Shown piece after piece: positions 1-12,400 of a stretch of 60,000 nt of DNA (positions are counted from its first letter, which is position 1; each line of letters begins with the position of its first letter). A model generated the notes under the pieces. It was given only the letters and a program-made list of their open reading frames with translations. It was not told the origin of the DNA and ran no database searches. Source of the stretch: Membranipora membranacea (taxonomy: Eukaryota; Bryozoa; Gymnolaemata; Cheilostomatida; Membraniporidae); the NCBI GenBank assembly GCA_914767715.1, contig OU612067.1, forward strand, positions 6,326,001 through 6,386,000, read 5' to 3'. The translations under genes and the position numbers were made by a program.

Positions 1-3000
1 TTAAAAATGATCACAGAGTATTGAAATGATAAAAACCTGAGCCAAGCTTTGTATCTCAAAGCTGCTGCTACTGCTGCCGGGCTGATGCTTCATGAATTTA
101 AAATGTAAATCCCTTTGATCTTGTCACCAAGGACATATGCTATGACTAATCATTATGTGTAACACCATTGTGTGAATTGAAATCTCAGTCTGTAGCGTAG
201 CTTGGTATTACATAATTATCTGTCTCACAATAGTACGCAATTTTCAGCACAAGGGAAGCGCGGCAGCTCCCCTACAATGCATGGAGAAGCTCACATCATT
301 GTCAGCATTGGCATCAATATGCCAAGCTAAAGTCAGAGCGTCACTTCACACTTCCATGTATTGTTAATATAAATTAATTTCCAGCACAAGTGTTGACTGT
401 TAATTGGGAATTTACAACATTGAAATTAATTTTAACTGACAAAGTCGAAAATTTGATTTATTTTTCATTGTGATAATATAATTCAGTACCAGTGGCTCCG
501 TTTTACAAGCTTGGCCACAGAATTATAGGTTTTTTTTACAAGCCTGTCATAATTGCCTGTGGTTGTGTCACCACAAACCATAATAATTGCTCATAAATCA
601 TTTTAAATGTTTCTATTCAAAGTTGCAGCTACTGATATATTTACCAGTTAGTAAAATTGTTCTTAGCAGTGTAGACAATAATCATGGAGAGATGAAACAT
701 CCCTCTAACCATTAATACCTCTTTTAATGGCTTCCTCGATCTAACCAATCATATCGCAGCATTAGGAATTCCGTGAATGTATTTTACATGGCTGTGGTGC
801 AGTGAGAAGTGTGCGTTCAGTTATTTGGATAATAGAAAACACATCATAAGCGTGCACCAGTGAGTGAAGTCAAGATAAATTAAATCTTACAGTGGATTAG
901 CAGAGATCAACTGACAGAGGAGTAAAAAATCCTCACAGCCAAGGACTAATCTAAAGAGAAATACTTTAATCAAGTAGCAGGTAGGATTTTAATATTGCAA
1001 CCGTTTTGCAAAAATGGCAGTTCAATGAAAGCAATTATTTAAAACATTTTCAGTGCTGCTGCGTTTCTGATAGGCAAAGCAGACATTACAAAGAATGCGG
1101 CGGCTGCAATTGGTATCCATGAACTATTACAGCCGGTGTAATGGCCTTCAACTTACATCATACATGGATGTAAAACAGGTTTTCAAATCATTCATTCCAC
1201 TTTTAAGTGACTAGTTTTAATTGTGTGTATCAATTAGGAAGCTGTATCTACTGTCAGACATATCACGATGCCATTATAGGGACTTAAGATAATCCAAAGT
1301 AAAATGAGGCTGCAAAATCTGAACCTATTTGACCGCGCACTGATACGATCTCACTCCTGTACAATCTAACACAAACTTTATATTCATCAATAAAAATCAA
1401 TTACAATTTATTGGCATTTGTTTGTTTTCCAGTAAGAATTTCATTAGTGCATTAGTTTGAAGCAGTGATATGGCTATTATTACCATCCTTTATAGCATGG
1501 GTAGGCGTTTGAGACATAGGAAGGCAGCGGACAAAAATATCGGCAGCGACATGAAAAATAGTCTCGTTAATGTGCTTCAAGCGAAATGGTGTGGTTTATA
1601 ACAAGTTTCAAGTAAAAAATTATTGATCAGAGAAACAAGTTATTTTCTAATAGAAGGAGAATAATAAACCGAGATCGACGTGGGTGACGTGACGGCATTC
1701 ACAGGCAGGTATAACAGCCACGGGCAGGAGCAGATTTTACATGACGTTATTTGTTTTATGGTGACAGTGATGTAATTAATTCTATTATAAGGAGATTTGT
1801 GTAAGTGAGCCATTAAAACTTAATTCTATAAAGTAGGCTACAAGTTGACATTAACAGAGTGAAATCTAATGCCACTCGATGATAGCAGATAAAGCAGCTG
1901 CTTGTAGTCATAATTAGCGGAACATCATAATAATTAGCCCTGTCATGTATGCTTCATTCTAAAAACGCAAGCACCTGACCTGAGATTTCAGAATCTGACA
2001 GTGCAGATTACTTCTAATGATTGGCTCAAATATTCACTTAGACAACAATGCAGGTGAAAAGTTCGACTCCAATTCTACATTAAAACGTCACCTCTCGGAT
2101 ACGGATATCTTCTCTTATATCATATAAACACAAATTAGAGAGTTGAGGTTAATATTTATGTCTTCTTTAGATATTTGAATAAGATTTCAGGGTACGAGTA
2201 AACTAAACATGTTCGATAATTAGCTGGGTTATACAGCTTGACAGTACATTACTGAGATAAAACAGAGCTGCGAAAAATGTGATAACTCACACTTTTAAGA
2301 TTTGCTCATCTCATCGCCTATATACTATCATATCAGCAACAAGTGGCCATCTACCCGCTTTGTGTGCGATAGCTACGGATAAGCCCACCGCAGATCAGAA
2401 CGCAGATGTCTGGGACTTTATATTACTACTACATAATAATATATCTTGGTCATAAGACATGACTAAAATATCAAACATCCTCTGGGGCTGTTAGTTGTCC
2501 AAAAAAAGGACAAAGATACACAATAGGGCGATCATGTTGGCTTTGTTATCCTACATTTAGATATGTAATGCTCATCCAATTAATGATATAAATTAAAATG
2601 TCTGCTCCCAGCCTGTGCAAACACCAGTTCACATGTGTACACAAATTAACACACAGTTATAGAAAGCAATGTGTATGTATGTTTTCATTTTGAGTCTATA
2701 TAATGCACTAATAGATAGCACTGGGCAAAGTGCACAACATGCCCTACAATGGTGGAAAACATTGATCTATTTATTTCGACCAGTTGCTTCTGAATTTTCA
2801 AAGAAAGAAATATGATCCACTTTTACTGAACTGTTGGTGATGTTTTCAGACAATAACTGGTTATCAATCTTTGAATCCAATTCTGCATATTGATACTCTT
2901 TTTTGTGTGCACCTAACTAAACTAAAAATCAATAGCGCCATCTCAAGTTACCAAGACGATCCATTCACATCTTTGTTGTCAAATGTCAAAATTTGATGAT

Positions 3001-4453
3001 GATTGAATACTTTTGCATAATCATACATGACCATCGCACAGGCGGTGGACTGCTAGCATTCATAGCAAACAAAACACAAATGCTCTCTTTTGTGCAGTTC
3101 TTCTCATCAGGAGGGGGGGGGGGGAAGTAGTACAACTTCAGAACATGAGTTGAATAAGAACTTGAACTATGCTTGTTTTCAAAGTTTGTACCATTTATAT
3201 CACTGTTTTTCACCGATATTGAAAACTTGCAAAATTTCACAATTTCTTTGTCTGCTCACCCGAATCGAATTGTATAAAAAGTCTGAGTTAACCTGGGTGG
3301 CTGATTAGAGGGCTAATCCTGGCAATGTATGGAATTCTTACACATACTTTACTGTTGAATAATTGCTGTGACATTAGGTTTGTAATAAAGAATCCAAACG
3401 TCTGAACTTTAAACTATTCCTTTTGATCACTCGAGTGTAGAAAACTCATTTCTTGCAAAATGCAGAAAAGGTCAGGGATATAAAAGCGGATAGCCATAAT
3501 AAACAACAAACAACAAGGTGTTCTATCTAACAGTTAGCACCGAGATGAAAGCCGGCGAATATCCAGATTATGATGAATAAAAGATACCGATGTTCATTTC
3601 TGCAAGGAAGTTATGAGGAGAAGATTCACTGATGGGATGATTTAATTTGATAACCGCTTGCTAAGCTTTTGATTCAGACGATCTTGATCAAAGCCTAATG
3701 AACCATTTCAAAAGTTTCAAAACTCAGATTTAATCTTCGGTTCGCTACCCTGTTAAGGATATAACCTGCGTGCAAACTACTGCTGAAAGCAATGGGCTTG
3801 CCCTTTTTGCACTTGACAATTTCGTAATTGTAATATATGGGCTTTATCACGTTCATTCAGGAAATGTGTAAATGGTTAATGTTTAGTTGAATATTGTCTA
3901 TGATTGTAGCTGTCTGACAGAAATATCGTAAGCTCTCAGAAACCTGCATACAGTTGTCATTGGAAACAGACGGGCTAGGATTTATATATGTATGTAATCA
4001 TTTGTGATATTACATAGCTAACAGAATACCCAGCTACGAAACCCATGTCAACACAGCATTAGCATAGTGGCATAGGAATTAAGCTTGGTTTGACAAAGCC
4101 GCGATGGCATATAGCCAGCGAAATCCTAATCGACATGTCGTACATGTAAGTATTAGACATAAATTTGTCATCTAATCATGGTGTCTATCTGAATATTTTG
4201 GAAAGTTTGGACAACCTATTGCTTTGAATCATTTTATCAGGACAAAGAATGGCATTTAGAATTATTACACATTGCCAGCTGAACAGCATTATGTTATGGG
4301 ATCAAAAACCCTTTGCCAGTGCCCTGAAAATCCTATTTCCATTCAAAGAGACTTTGCACTAATTACAGGGGATTTTAGGCATTGTCAGCCATATTGGCAT
4401 CAGATCAGCTTTGTGAAGCAGGGTCTGTTATTTTTTGCATTCTTTGATTTCAG
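1..4453. other. No gene recognised; sequence 5' of the LHFPL-like exon
   Basis: AT-rich sequence with only short chance reading frames on both strands and no frame resembling a protein family. A run of 14 G lies at about 3112-3125. The sequence just before 4454 is a strong plus-strand acceptor (pyrimidine-rich tract ending TTTGATTTCAG), so an upstream exon of the LHFPL-like gene probably lies here or further left, but I could not identify it. I saw no minus-strand dynein AAA4, stalk or C-terminal motif here. Confidence 0.6.
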
Positions 4454-7400
4454 GGCGTAGCAGACGGAACGATAAACAGCAGAACTAACCCTAAATACAA
4501 CCACCCAGCTCAAACAGGCCATCATCAGTATAGCGAGTTATTACTCAGCGGTATGCATGACAGCAGCGACGGTAGCGCCACCTACACGCTGCCGGGATAC
4601 GTCGGCACGGTCGGCAGCGGTAGTGACGGTACGACGTATTCTGTCACAACAGCTAACTATCATCAGCCTAATTGTGGGTGTCATCTCGAGATGCAGCCAC
4701 CGCCTCACTGTAAATCTCCGGCTATGACTAGTATACAGTCTGCGGAGAGCGGCTCGTCGTCCGGCAGCGGAGCTAGCAGCAGCACTAACCCTATGAGTAA
4801 CAGTTGTAATAAAGACGCTCTGTGGATAAGTCAGAATAGCTCGGCGTCGCGGAGCCGCAGCGCACATCTGGTGGATAGACTAAAACAGCCGATAGCGTGG
4901 ATATGGTCAGCGGTATCGCTTATTCTCTTCATCTTATGCACAGTAATATTGACTCAGACTACCTGGCTCATCAACAGCGACACTCACGAGTCGTTAGGGC
5001 TACTCAAGCAATGTAAGACAAATCCTACTGCTGCAACAGACAATAGTATCATCATACAGTGTCATTATTACAGCGGGATTCCATCTCTCAAATTACCGTC
5101 GGTATCGTGGAAGCTGTCGTTTATATTTTACTGTATAGCTGATTGCTTACTAGGACTGAGTACAGTGCTGGCCCTGGGCACATCTCTTCTCACTATGGCT
5201 AAAACTAGACGCCATATCTCATTCTTCGCTGGCTATGTTCAATTATTTTCAGGTATGTCAAATATGTCATCTTAGTAATCTCCCCTGCATGCTTTTCATA
5301 TGATGGTTTGAAAATGCTTGTTATATCAAATTATTAAACTTTAATAGATTTTGGGTGGAGTTGATGACTGAAATATGGTGTTATATTAAAGTTTAAGATT
5401 TGACTAAGTAACACATGTGGCCGATTTCAAACTTTAGTAAGTCCAGGTGGCTGGTCAGCAGCTTTGAGTAAAACACTTTCAACAGTAGATGGGATTATCA
5501 TAACTATCAGAACATAAGAAGGGGATTAGGCTATGTAAGGCCATCTGCACGAATGTTCGGCACAAAGGCAGTTTTGTTGTAATCTCCTCTTTCCTAGCCC
5601 ATGTTTTCATTACCTGTGTGTCAGCCGAACAAGAGGACACACTCAAGTCTATGCAATAACCCAAAGGGAAAGCAGATCATGGTTTCAATTAGTTTTCTCA
5701 TACAAAGGTTCAAAGCAGTACATCTGAGAGTTTGCAATTATTAGTGTTCCTAATCCTTCAATTTGTCAATAATAGCATTTAGCATGCTTACAGTATGCTT
5801 ATATAATACTCAAACCTCTGAAGAGGTACTCCAACAACTTTCTACCTGTCTAAAGTCCTGGCTCAGTGCTTTCGATTCGTTACAACAGCAAGGGGTGTTT
5901 GAAAGCATGTCCCTATATTTATGTGAGTCATCAATGAATTTAGGCTATCCAAAAGAGAAGGACAACTATGAAAACATCACTGAATTATTTGGGTGTACCT
6001 ATAATCATAGAATAAGCAGAACACTTTTATCCGTTTCGCTGATTTTCCAACAACTTGAGTTATGTGTCAGCGATGTCGTAAGCTATGGGAAAATCTTTGT
6101 CTGTGACATCACACCCCAGAGTTGTCTTTCAACCAATTTTAACACAATGCTCATTATTCATTGCACCTACATAGATTAGTACAGCTAGCTTGATGCAGTC
6201 ATTCCACTAAAAAGGTCAATGATTCATGTATAAGACCATAATCCCCCATTTACTTTGATCCTGTGGCAGCGGATATAACGTTAGAAAACTTCAAACGCCC
6301 AAATCACTGATAAGAAAATACCAAGTATTTTTTTACCTGAAAATTTTTTCAGATCTTGCTGAATAAAGTGCAATTATTGACCAATTGGGCTCAATTAGAA
6401 ACAAATCAAGGGCTGATGAGGTATTAGCATTTTAAAAGATGTGCATAAGTAATAACATGGGACAATCAAACACCTCAAAGTCAATCGCAAACCAAGGGTT
6501 TGGATTTTCGACCCCTTGATCAGACCCTGCAATACAATGCAGTGTATTTGCAACACTGCGCTGTGAGTCCTCGTCCTTGCTCAGAGTTTTCTCATACCAA
6601 TGAAAAGTTTGTCAGTCTTGTCTGTCATGTCTTGAAGCAAAAATGAAATTTCAGAAAAGAACAAAGGTTAAATTTTAATATAAGTGAACATTAATTTCTC
6701 TTTGATACTTCTGCAAATTGACATTCTCAGAAAGACCAGGGTGAGTTATAGAATAACGACAGCCTGACCAAACTCATAAATTTTCAGACCACCCATAAAG
6801 CAATGATTGACATCAATCAAGCACTGGCTAATTTTTCTGTTGTAAAGCATGAAAACAAACATAAAGCAGGCCATATCTCAGACTAGGATCGTTAAAGTTA
6901 ATAGACCAACAGCTACATAAAGCTCAACGCCACAAGAAGCACCCTTCTGATCCGTGATGTTTATGTGACTCCAGTTTGAGGAGATACATCAAATTTCATC
7001 GATGGCCATCATAATATTGCCTTGAACTTTCCTGACTCAACTTTTTGAACACTCCGTCCATCAAAAGACCCATAAAGCTCCGAGCTGATGAGCCATCCCT
7101 TCATTGATTCTGTGATTCCCAGGATGTAGAATACTATGTTTGATGCCTTTTTAAAGCCTATGAAAGGGCCTTGATCTGAAATTATTGTTATTAATACAGC
7201 TAATCCCATCAATTTACACCTGTTGCCCATGACAAACCCAGAGCAGCATATAAAATCTTATTATTGTATCTTTATATTGTATCTTTGTATCCTAATGGAC
7301 TGAACTATTTGTTGTGTTTTTTTTATTCAGTTCCTTCACCATCTCAGCTGTTTCTCGCTGACATTACGCAGAGTATGTACTCTCTGTTGGCGATCTTACA

Positions 7401-7705
7401 CAAGCTGCAAGTTCATGATATGCATCTTTTATAATCCATCTTTACCTTTTTTTATTTTAGCTATCATGTTCACTACCGCAGTGCTGTTCTACATGGTAGG
7501 CCTCGACTCGCCCATAGTACAGGAGGTATGTGGGGGCAGCTCGGTGTTTCACACGGGAGACTGTCATATAGGCTGGAGTTATCTCCTGCTGATATTATGC
7601 TCAGCAGTATGCTTTCTACTGCCAGTTCTATCTCATTATATCGATTATAGCCATTTGTGTGCCAACCCTACCAAGAAACGGTCACCTAGAGAATATCAGG
7701 TGTAA
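4454..7705 (+). CDS. LHFPL-like tetraspan membrane protein, two exons seen
   Basis: Exons 4454-5252 and 7461-7705 join in phase 1 across a GT-AG intron. From the first ATG (4553) the product is 314 aa. It has a Ser/Gly/Thr-rich N-terminal part (about residues 1-110), then four hydrophobic segments: about 114-140, 186-213, 222-248 and 270-294. The family hallmarks are a short extracellular loop after TM1 with an LGLLKQC motif (compare GLWxxC), a Cys-containing loop between TM3 and TM4 (VQEVCG then GDCHIGWSY), and the GW at the start of TM4. These match LHFPL tetraspan proteins, which are plasma-membrane accessory subunits; LHFPL5 works in hair-cell mechanotransduction and LHFPL4 in GABA-A receptor clustering. 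The frame stays open without a stop from 4553 back to an acceptor AG at 4452-4453, so 4553 may be an internal Met. The tail ends EYQV, which could be a class II PDZ ligand (inference). A possible ATTAAA poly(A) signal is at 8092. The N-terminal region is longer than is usual for the family (about 200-250 aa). Confidence 0.82.
5253..7460 (+). other. Intron of the LHFPL-like gene
   Basis: A 2.2-kb intron with donor AG|GTATGTCA and acceptor TTTATTTTAG|CT. The exons on either side join in frame within TM3, so no exon is required between them. A 138-codon open frame at 5763-6179 starts at TTG, resembles no family I know and has no exon-like borders; I treat it as chance. Confidence 0.75.
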
Positions 7706-9486
7706 TATTCACCTCACCTCGGAAGGGACAACTCCGACTTTGCCAAATTTTTGATTATTTTGTATTTTTACTGCCATGGGAGTAACATACTGTCTATATA
7801 CCATGTAATTTATACGAATAACTAGTTTTATGTACATTTTATCACAGATTGTGGATATTATTCAATTTTTTTGTAGCCTGAATAATATGGAGGTTTTGGT
7901 TTCATCTTTCATCAGTGGCAATGAGTTTGCTGCTGCCACCAACAGCTTTAAGCTGGTTACACAGAAACTTATAAAAAATGTGCGTTTCAAGTGAGCTGAA
8001 GATGCGACGTAGTACTATGAGTATTATCTATTTTTTTCTAGAGATGATTATTTTTTGCTGTATCTCCAGTTGTGGATCAATAACTAAAAAGATTAAAATA
8101 TGCACATCAAATAGTATTATATTATCCACAGCCTTTGATCCAAGGACGAAGCAGTGATAGTATTTTAGTAACTTTCCTCCCCAACAGGAAATAATCAGCT
8201 CAATGTCATCTAACTAACATAAAACTATGCCATCCTTCAGGGTCACTGCCTCATGAACGCTATCACAAGGTCTCACTGTCTACCTAATATACTGTCCTTC
8301 TTTGAATCACACATAGTAAAGTGGCATTGTATGAGTCAAAGGCTCACCAAACGCATTTCATTGACAAAATCTCTTTTGTAGTATTTCTACATTCAGCCCG
8401 AGGTTGACAAATTTAGAAGCTTGTTTGAAGCTGAGATTACAGCAGTGTTAATTAGATAGGATAATTAGCTGTGGTATTGTTTTACATTGTTGAGTAGGGA
8501 TAGCTTGTCGACGGCAGCGCTTGACTGCATGCTGCCTTGAGGCTGTTTATTTCCTCTCTCGTACGCAGCAGGCTACCGCTTCCTTACATAATTTTAAGAT
8601 TTCTTATCTAACCTTTGCCTCAGCTGAGATAGGAATTCGACAATAACCTTCTCAAACAGTAACATGCCCAGTTGTCAAACACTGTTGCATGCATATCTGC
8701 TATTGGATGATAAGTCAAAACACATCACAAGTTTTCAGACTTTTATCAAAATCGACATTTAGATGCAATATGAGAATTCTTCCTTGAGTGCAATCTGCCT
8801 CTAACTTTTTTGTAAATGGACTCGGCTTGTTAGAAGATGCCAGTTTTTCTGCACTCCCACATATTATTACTGAGTGGATATTTTGGCAGTTTATTTTTCC
8901 CACAGCGTTTAAGTGGGATGTGTAAAACTTGACTCAGACTAACTCAGACTAACTATTGTTGACACGACATAAAATTAGCTAATCGGAACACCATTCACTA
9001 TGAGTAATTAGCGGCAAGTACTGTGACATCATCGGCTGATAAACCATGAGAACTTCTCAATCAACTGACAACGTGTACAATCATCAGTCAACTTTTTATC
9101 AGGTTTTTTAATGCCCCTCCATTGAAAATGCCATAATGATTCAAAATGTGAAGGCGTTGATACGCTTGATTATTTAGGGAATCGTCCTACCATTGTATCA
9201 TTCGGTTACATTTAATTAACTAGCTCGAGCTTTTGCTGAGATGTATAGATACATTTTGCTGTCGTTAATCGCCATTGTGATTTTTATAACTGTTTTCCAT
9301 GTGAATTTTTTATCAAAACACCCTAGTCTGCCCACATAGTAGCAATATATAACTAGTTATCGATTCTAAATCTTACTGACTGTTTGTCATCCTCAAGTCT
9401 ACCTTGCCCTGGCCTAGATATTGTAACTTGTTCATACTTATATCCACACACACCCATACATATTTAGTTATGTCCCTGGGTCCTAC
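7706..9486. other. 3' flank of LHFPL-like gene; between the two genes or dynein intron
   Basis: About 1.8 kb with no convincing exon on either strand. It probably contains the 3' UTR of the LHFPL-like gene. If the dynein transcript continues left, this is also intron of that gene. Two AATAAA motifs lie on the minus strand at about 8547 and 8889; they could serve a truncated dynein transcript, but nothing else supports that. Confidence 0.5.
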
Positions 9487-12400
9487 CTGCGGTTAGTTCA
9501 CTGATAGCGAGTGAGTTAGTGGTGCGACGACTCTCAGATGTGTACAGACTATGAGTCTCCCATGTGACTGGGGTGAGTGATGTGAAATTAGTCATATCAT
9601 CTACACAACAACAACACCAGCAGCAGTGTAAATACAGGGTAAATAATATTAGCAAGCAGTGTACATATATCATCACAAACACAACAAGTTGTCAGTGCAA
9701 TGTATGAGTGAAGCAAATAAACACAAGCAAGGAGCAAAAACAATGATTGTTGTGCAGCCAAGGATGTGCAGGGGGTATAAAATCCATTCTCATACAACAT
9801 TGAGTAGATGTTATCTTCCCTCAGTATTTACTCAACTCAATTCTAACAGCCCAAACCTGAGAGTCTCATCGACAAACAAGATTTCGGATATGAATATTGA
9901 GTTGTCCTGTCATAAATCAAGAGAAGATAACTACTATCATATATTGCTGTGAGTTAAAAATTTTGACACTTTGTGAAGCAATGAGGGTGACACAACACAT
10001 TAGGGTGAATAAGCGTGCAACAACAAAAGTTAAAACTCTCCACAATATGCAACACACAGCTGCAACTCCATGGCCCAGAAGTATTCCCACCAGTCCTCAC
10101 CCGATGAAAGTGAAAGTAATGTACATCTAGCATAGCGTCTGACAGCCATTACTCATTTGTCAGCCTTAATCTGAAAAAACTCACCTGAGGTAGACACTGC
10201 TTGCTCTATGCTTGACTCGGCAACTTGTGACGTTGCGTTGGGTGAGTCTACATCAGTATTCTCTTGTACAGTTGAGGCATCATTCTCAGTGTCTGAGCCT
10301 TCAGAAGCCTCGGAGCTTGAGTCTGAGTGAGTGATCCTCTTCTCATGCATATCATTGAACTGTACGCTGTTAGACAAAGGAATATGAAAGGTTGATGATA
10401 TCCCATCATGCAATTTTTTTCTTATACACCCAGGCAGATGTATAGAGTTTCCTATGATCCTAGAGAAATCCAGGATAGTGTGGGGAATGTGTTCTTTATT
10501 TTGTGTCAATATTTTTAGCAACACGTATCAATATAAATGTATAAATATCCATCTGCCAAGTCCAATCTCTGGCCTTCATGGTCTGCATTTCAGTTCATTC
10601 TGATTAAAATTTCATCACAGATCACAAGGTAAACCTTAATTTTTACAGCGATGAACGTTGAATCATCCAGCATGTTTATAGTGGTAGAGGTTTCCCTTAC
10701 AACTCAGTTTAATATGAATGCACCTCAGCTCAGTCAACTAGGTTGCACTGATTGTTGTGTTAGGCTCAACAAACAGATAGCTATCAGTATCCAGTGTGTA
10801 AATTTAGAAAGCTATCATCATAGATTTTTATTACTGGGCTGTTATCTATTGATTTATTGTGAATGAAAGGGGCTGCTTGACTGATTACATAACATTTGGG
10901 ACACAGGTGCTTTTCATGAGTGTCTGACATACACGGTGCTTTTGCCTTTTATCTAGTCAATATCAAAGATTATACTTGTCAATATTGTAAAAACAAGTGA
11001 GAAGTGGCCCAGATTTGTTTAGGGGTGACTGTCACGACATGGTGATTAATCGCACTCATCATCTTATGAAGGGTGTGAAACTCCTGCCGCCAATGCCATA
11101 AACCATAGAGCGCATAAATCACATCTCATGATGAAATTCTTGGGAATTCCAAGGAGCTAACATTCAAGTGTTTTACCATCAATCTGATAATGGATAATCT
11201 ATGGTCATGGAAAATAAATGCAGCAATTGCATTGTGAGAGTGTCGCCAGCATGCTTTGCCTAAATGTACCATTGAATGACCAGAATAAATGGCACCAACT
11301 CGTACCTCATTTGCACTTGTTGTTGCTGGAAATGATCGAAGGTAGGTTTCTCCTCATCAGTTTCAGGAGACATCGGCATATCAGGCAGATTAACTGTCGT
11401 CTCTGTGAAGGGAGTAATGGCTCCATTATCATCCTCGTCACTGTCTGAGTCTCTTCTACCTGTTACTATATTATCTGTAATAGGAACAGCAACAATGTGT
11501 TACAAATATGATTGTGATTTATAAGATAGCAGATTTTTAAAAAAAGTGTTTAAAAACATATTATTTTTAAGATAGTAGTTATCGATAATTATTTCATTTG
11601 TGCTGGTATAATTTGTTAGACTATCCCGACAAACTGCTGGAATGGACATCTCTAAGAACTGAAAGACCACAATCTATATTGATGTAACTCTCGGATGACA
11701 TCAGATAACACAAGGAGATGTGTCTGAATGAAGATATTTTGGATCAAAAAAGTTAAAAAGAAGCAGCTAAATAAGAATGATATGGTATGGTATAAGGCCA
11801 AAATGAGAATTGTCTCCCTTAAATTGATATCAGAATAAAACCATATTATATACACAACAATTTCTTTCCTTGAATTCCTCTCAAGAAGTAACATTAATAT
11901 TACTACGCGCCTCAACTACACAACATTAATTAGGTTGTCTTCCTTGATTTACTAAACACCTTTGCATACCCTGACGAATGTCGGATTCCATATTCAAACA
12001 ACCAGTCAGAGGAGGAATTTCATATAAGTCAATGGGCTAATTTTTAGTTCTGAGTTGTTTGCTGGTACCAGTGCCCAAGCTTAGCTTATAAAATAAGACA
12101 TTTGATTTACAATTGTGTGCAAAGAGTTGACCGATTTTGATATAGATTTATTAACCGTTTGTTGTCCATTGGTGGTCATTGGTGTACAAAGTGACTCCTT
12201 AGAGCATTTTTGTAGTTATGTTCTACTGTCTGATATTTATTCTTGCTTGCTTGCTTGCTAGATTTTTATGTAACTCTCCACTCACTTGCTGGCCTGTCAC
12301 CATCTGGTCTAAGTTGAAGCAATCTAACAGCATTTTGTGCCATCCGCGATATTGAGTTGAGTTGTTATGTTTATGTCAGTTGGCTGTTGATAACTGATCT

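Noticed and set aside
4272-4460. 62-codon plus-strand frame just before the LHFPL-like exon
   Set aside because: It overlaps the polypyrimidine tract and acceptor of that exon in a different frame and encodes nothing recognisable.
5763-6179. 138-codon plus-strand open frame in the LHFPL-like intron
   Set aside because: Starts at TTG, resembles no known family, and is not needed because the flanking exons already join in frame within TM3.
8520-8605. Possible extra dynein exon on the minus strand (LLRTREEINSLKAAC)
   Set aside because: The frame would accept a phase-1 join, but the sequence before it is not pyrimidine-rich, no clear donor follows, and it does not resemble AAA4.
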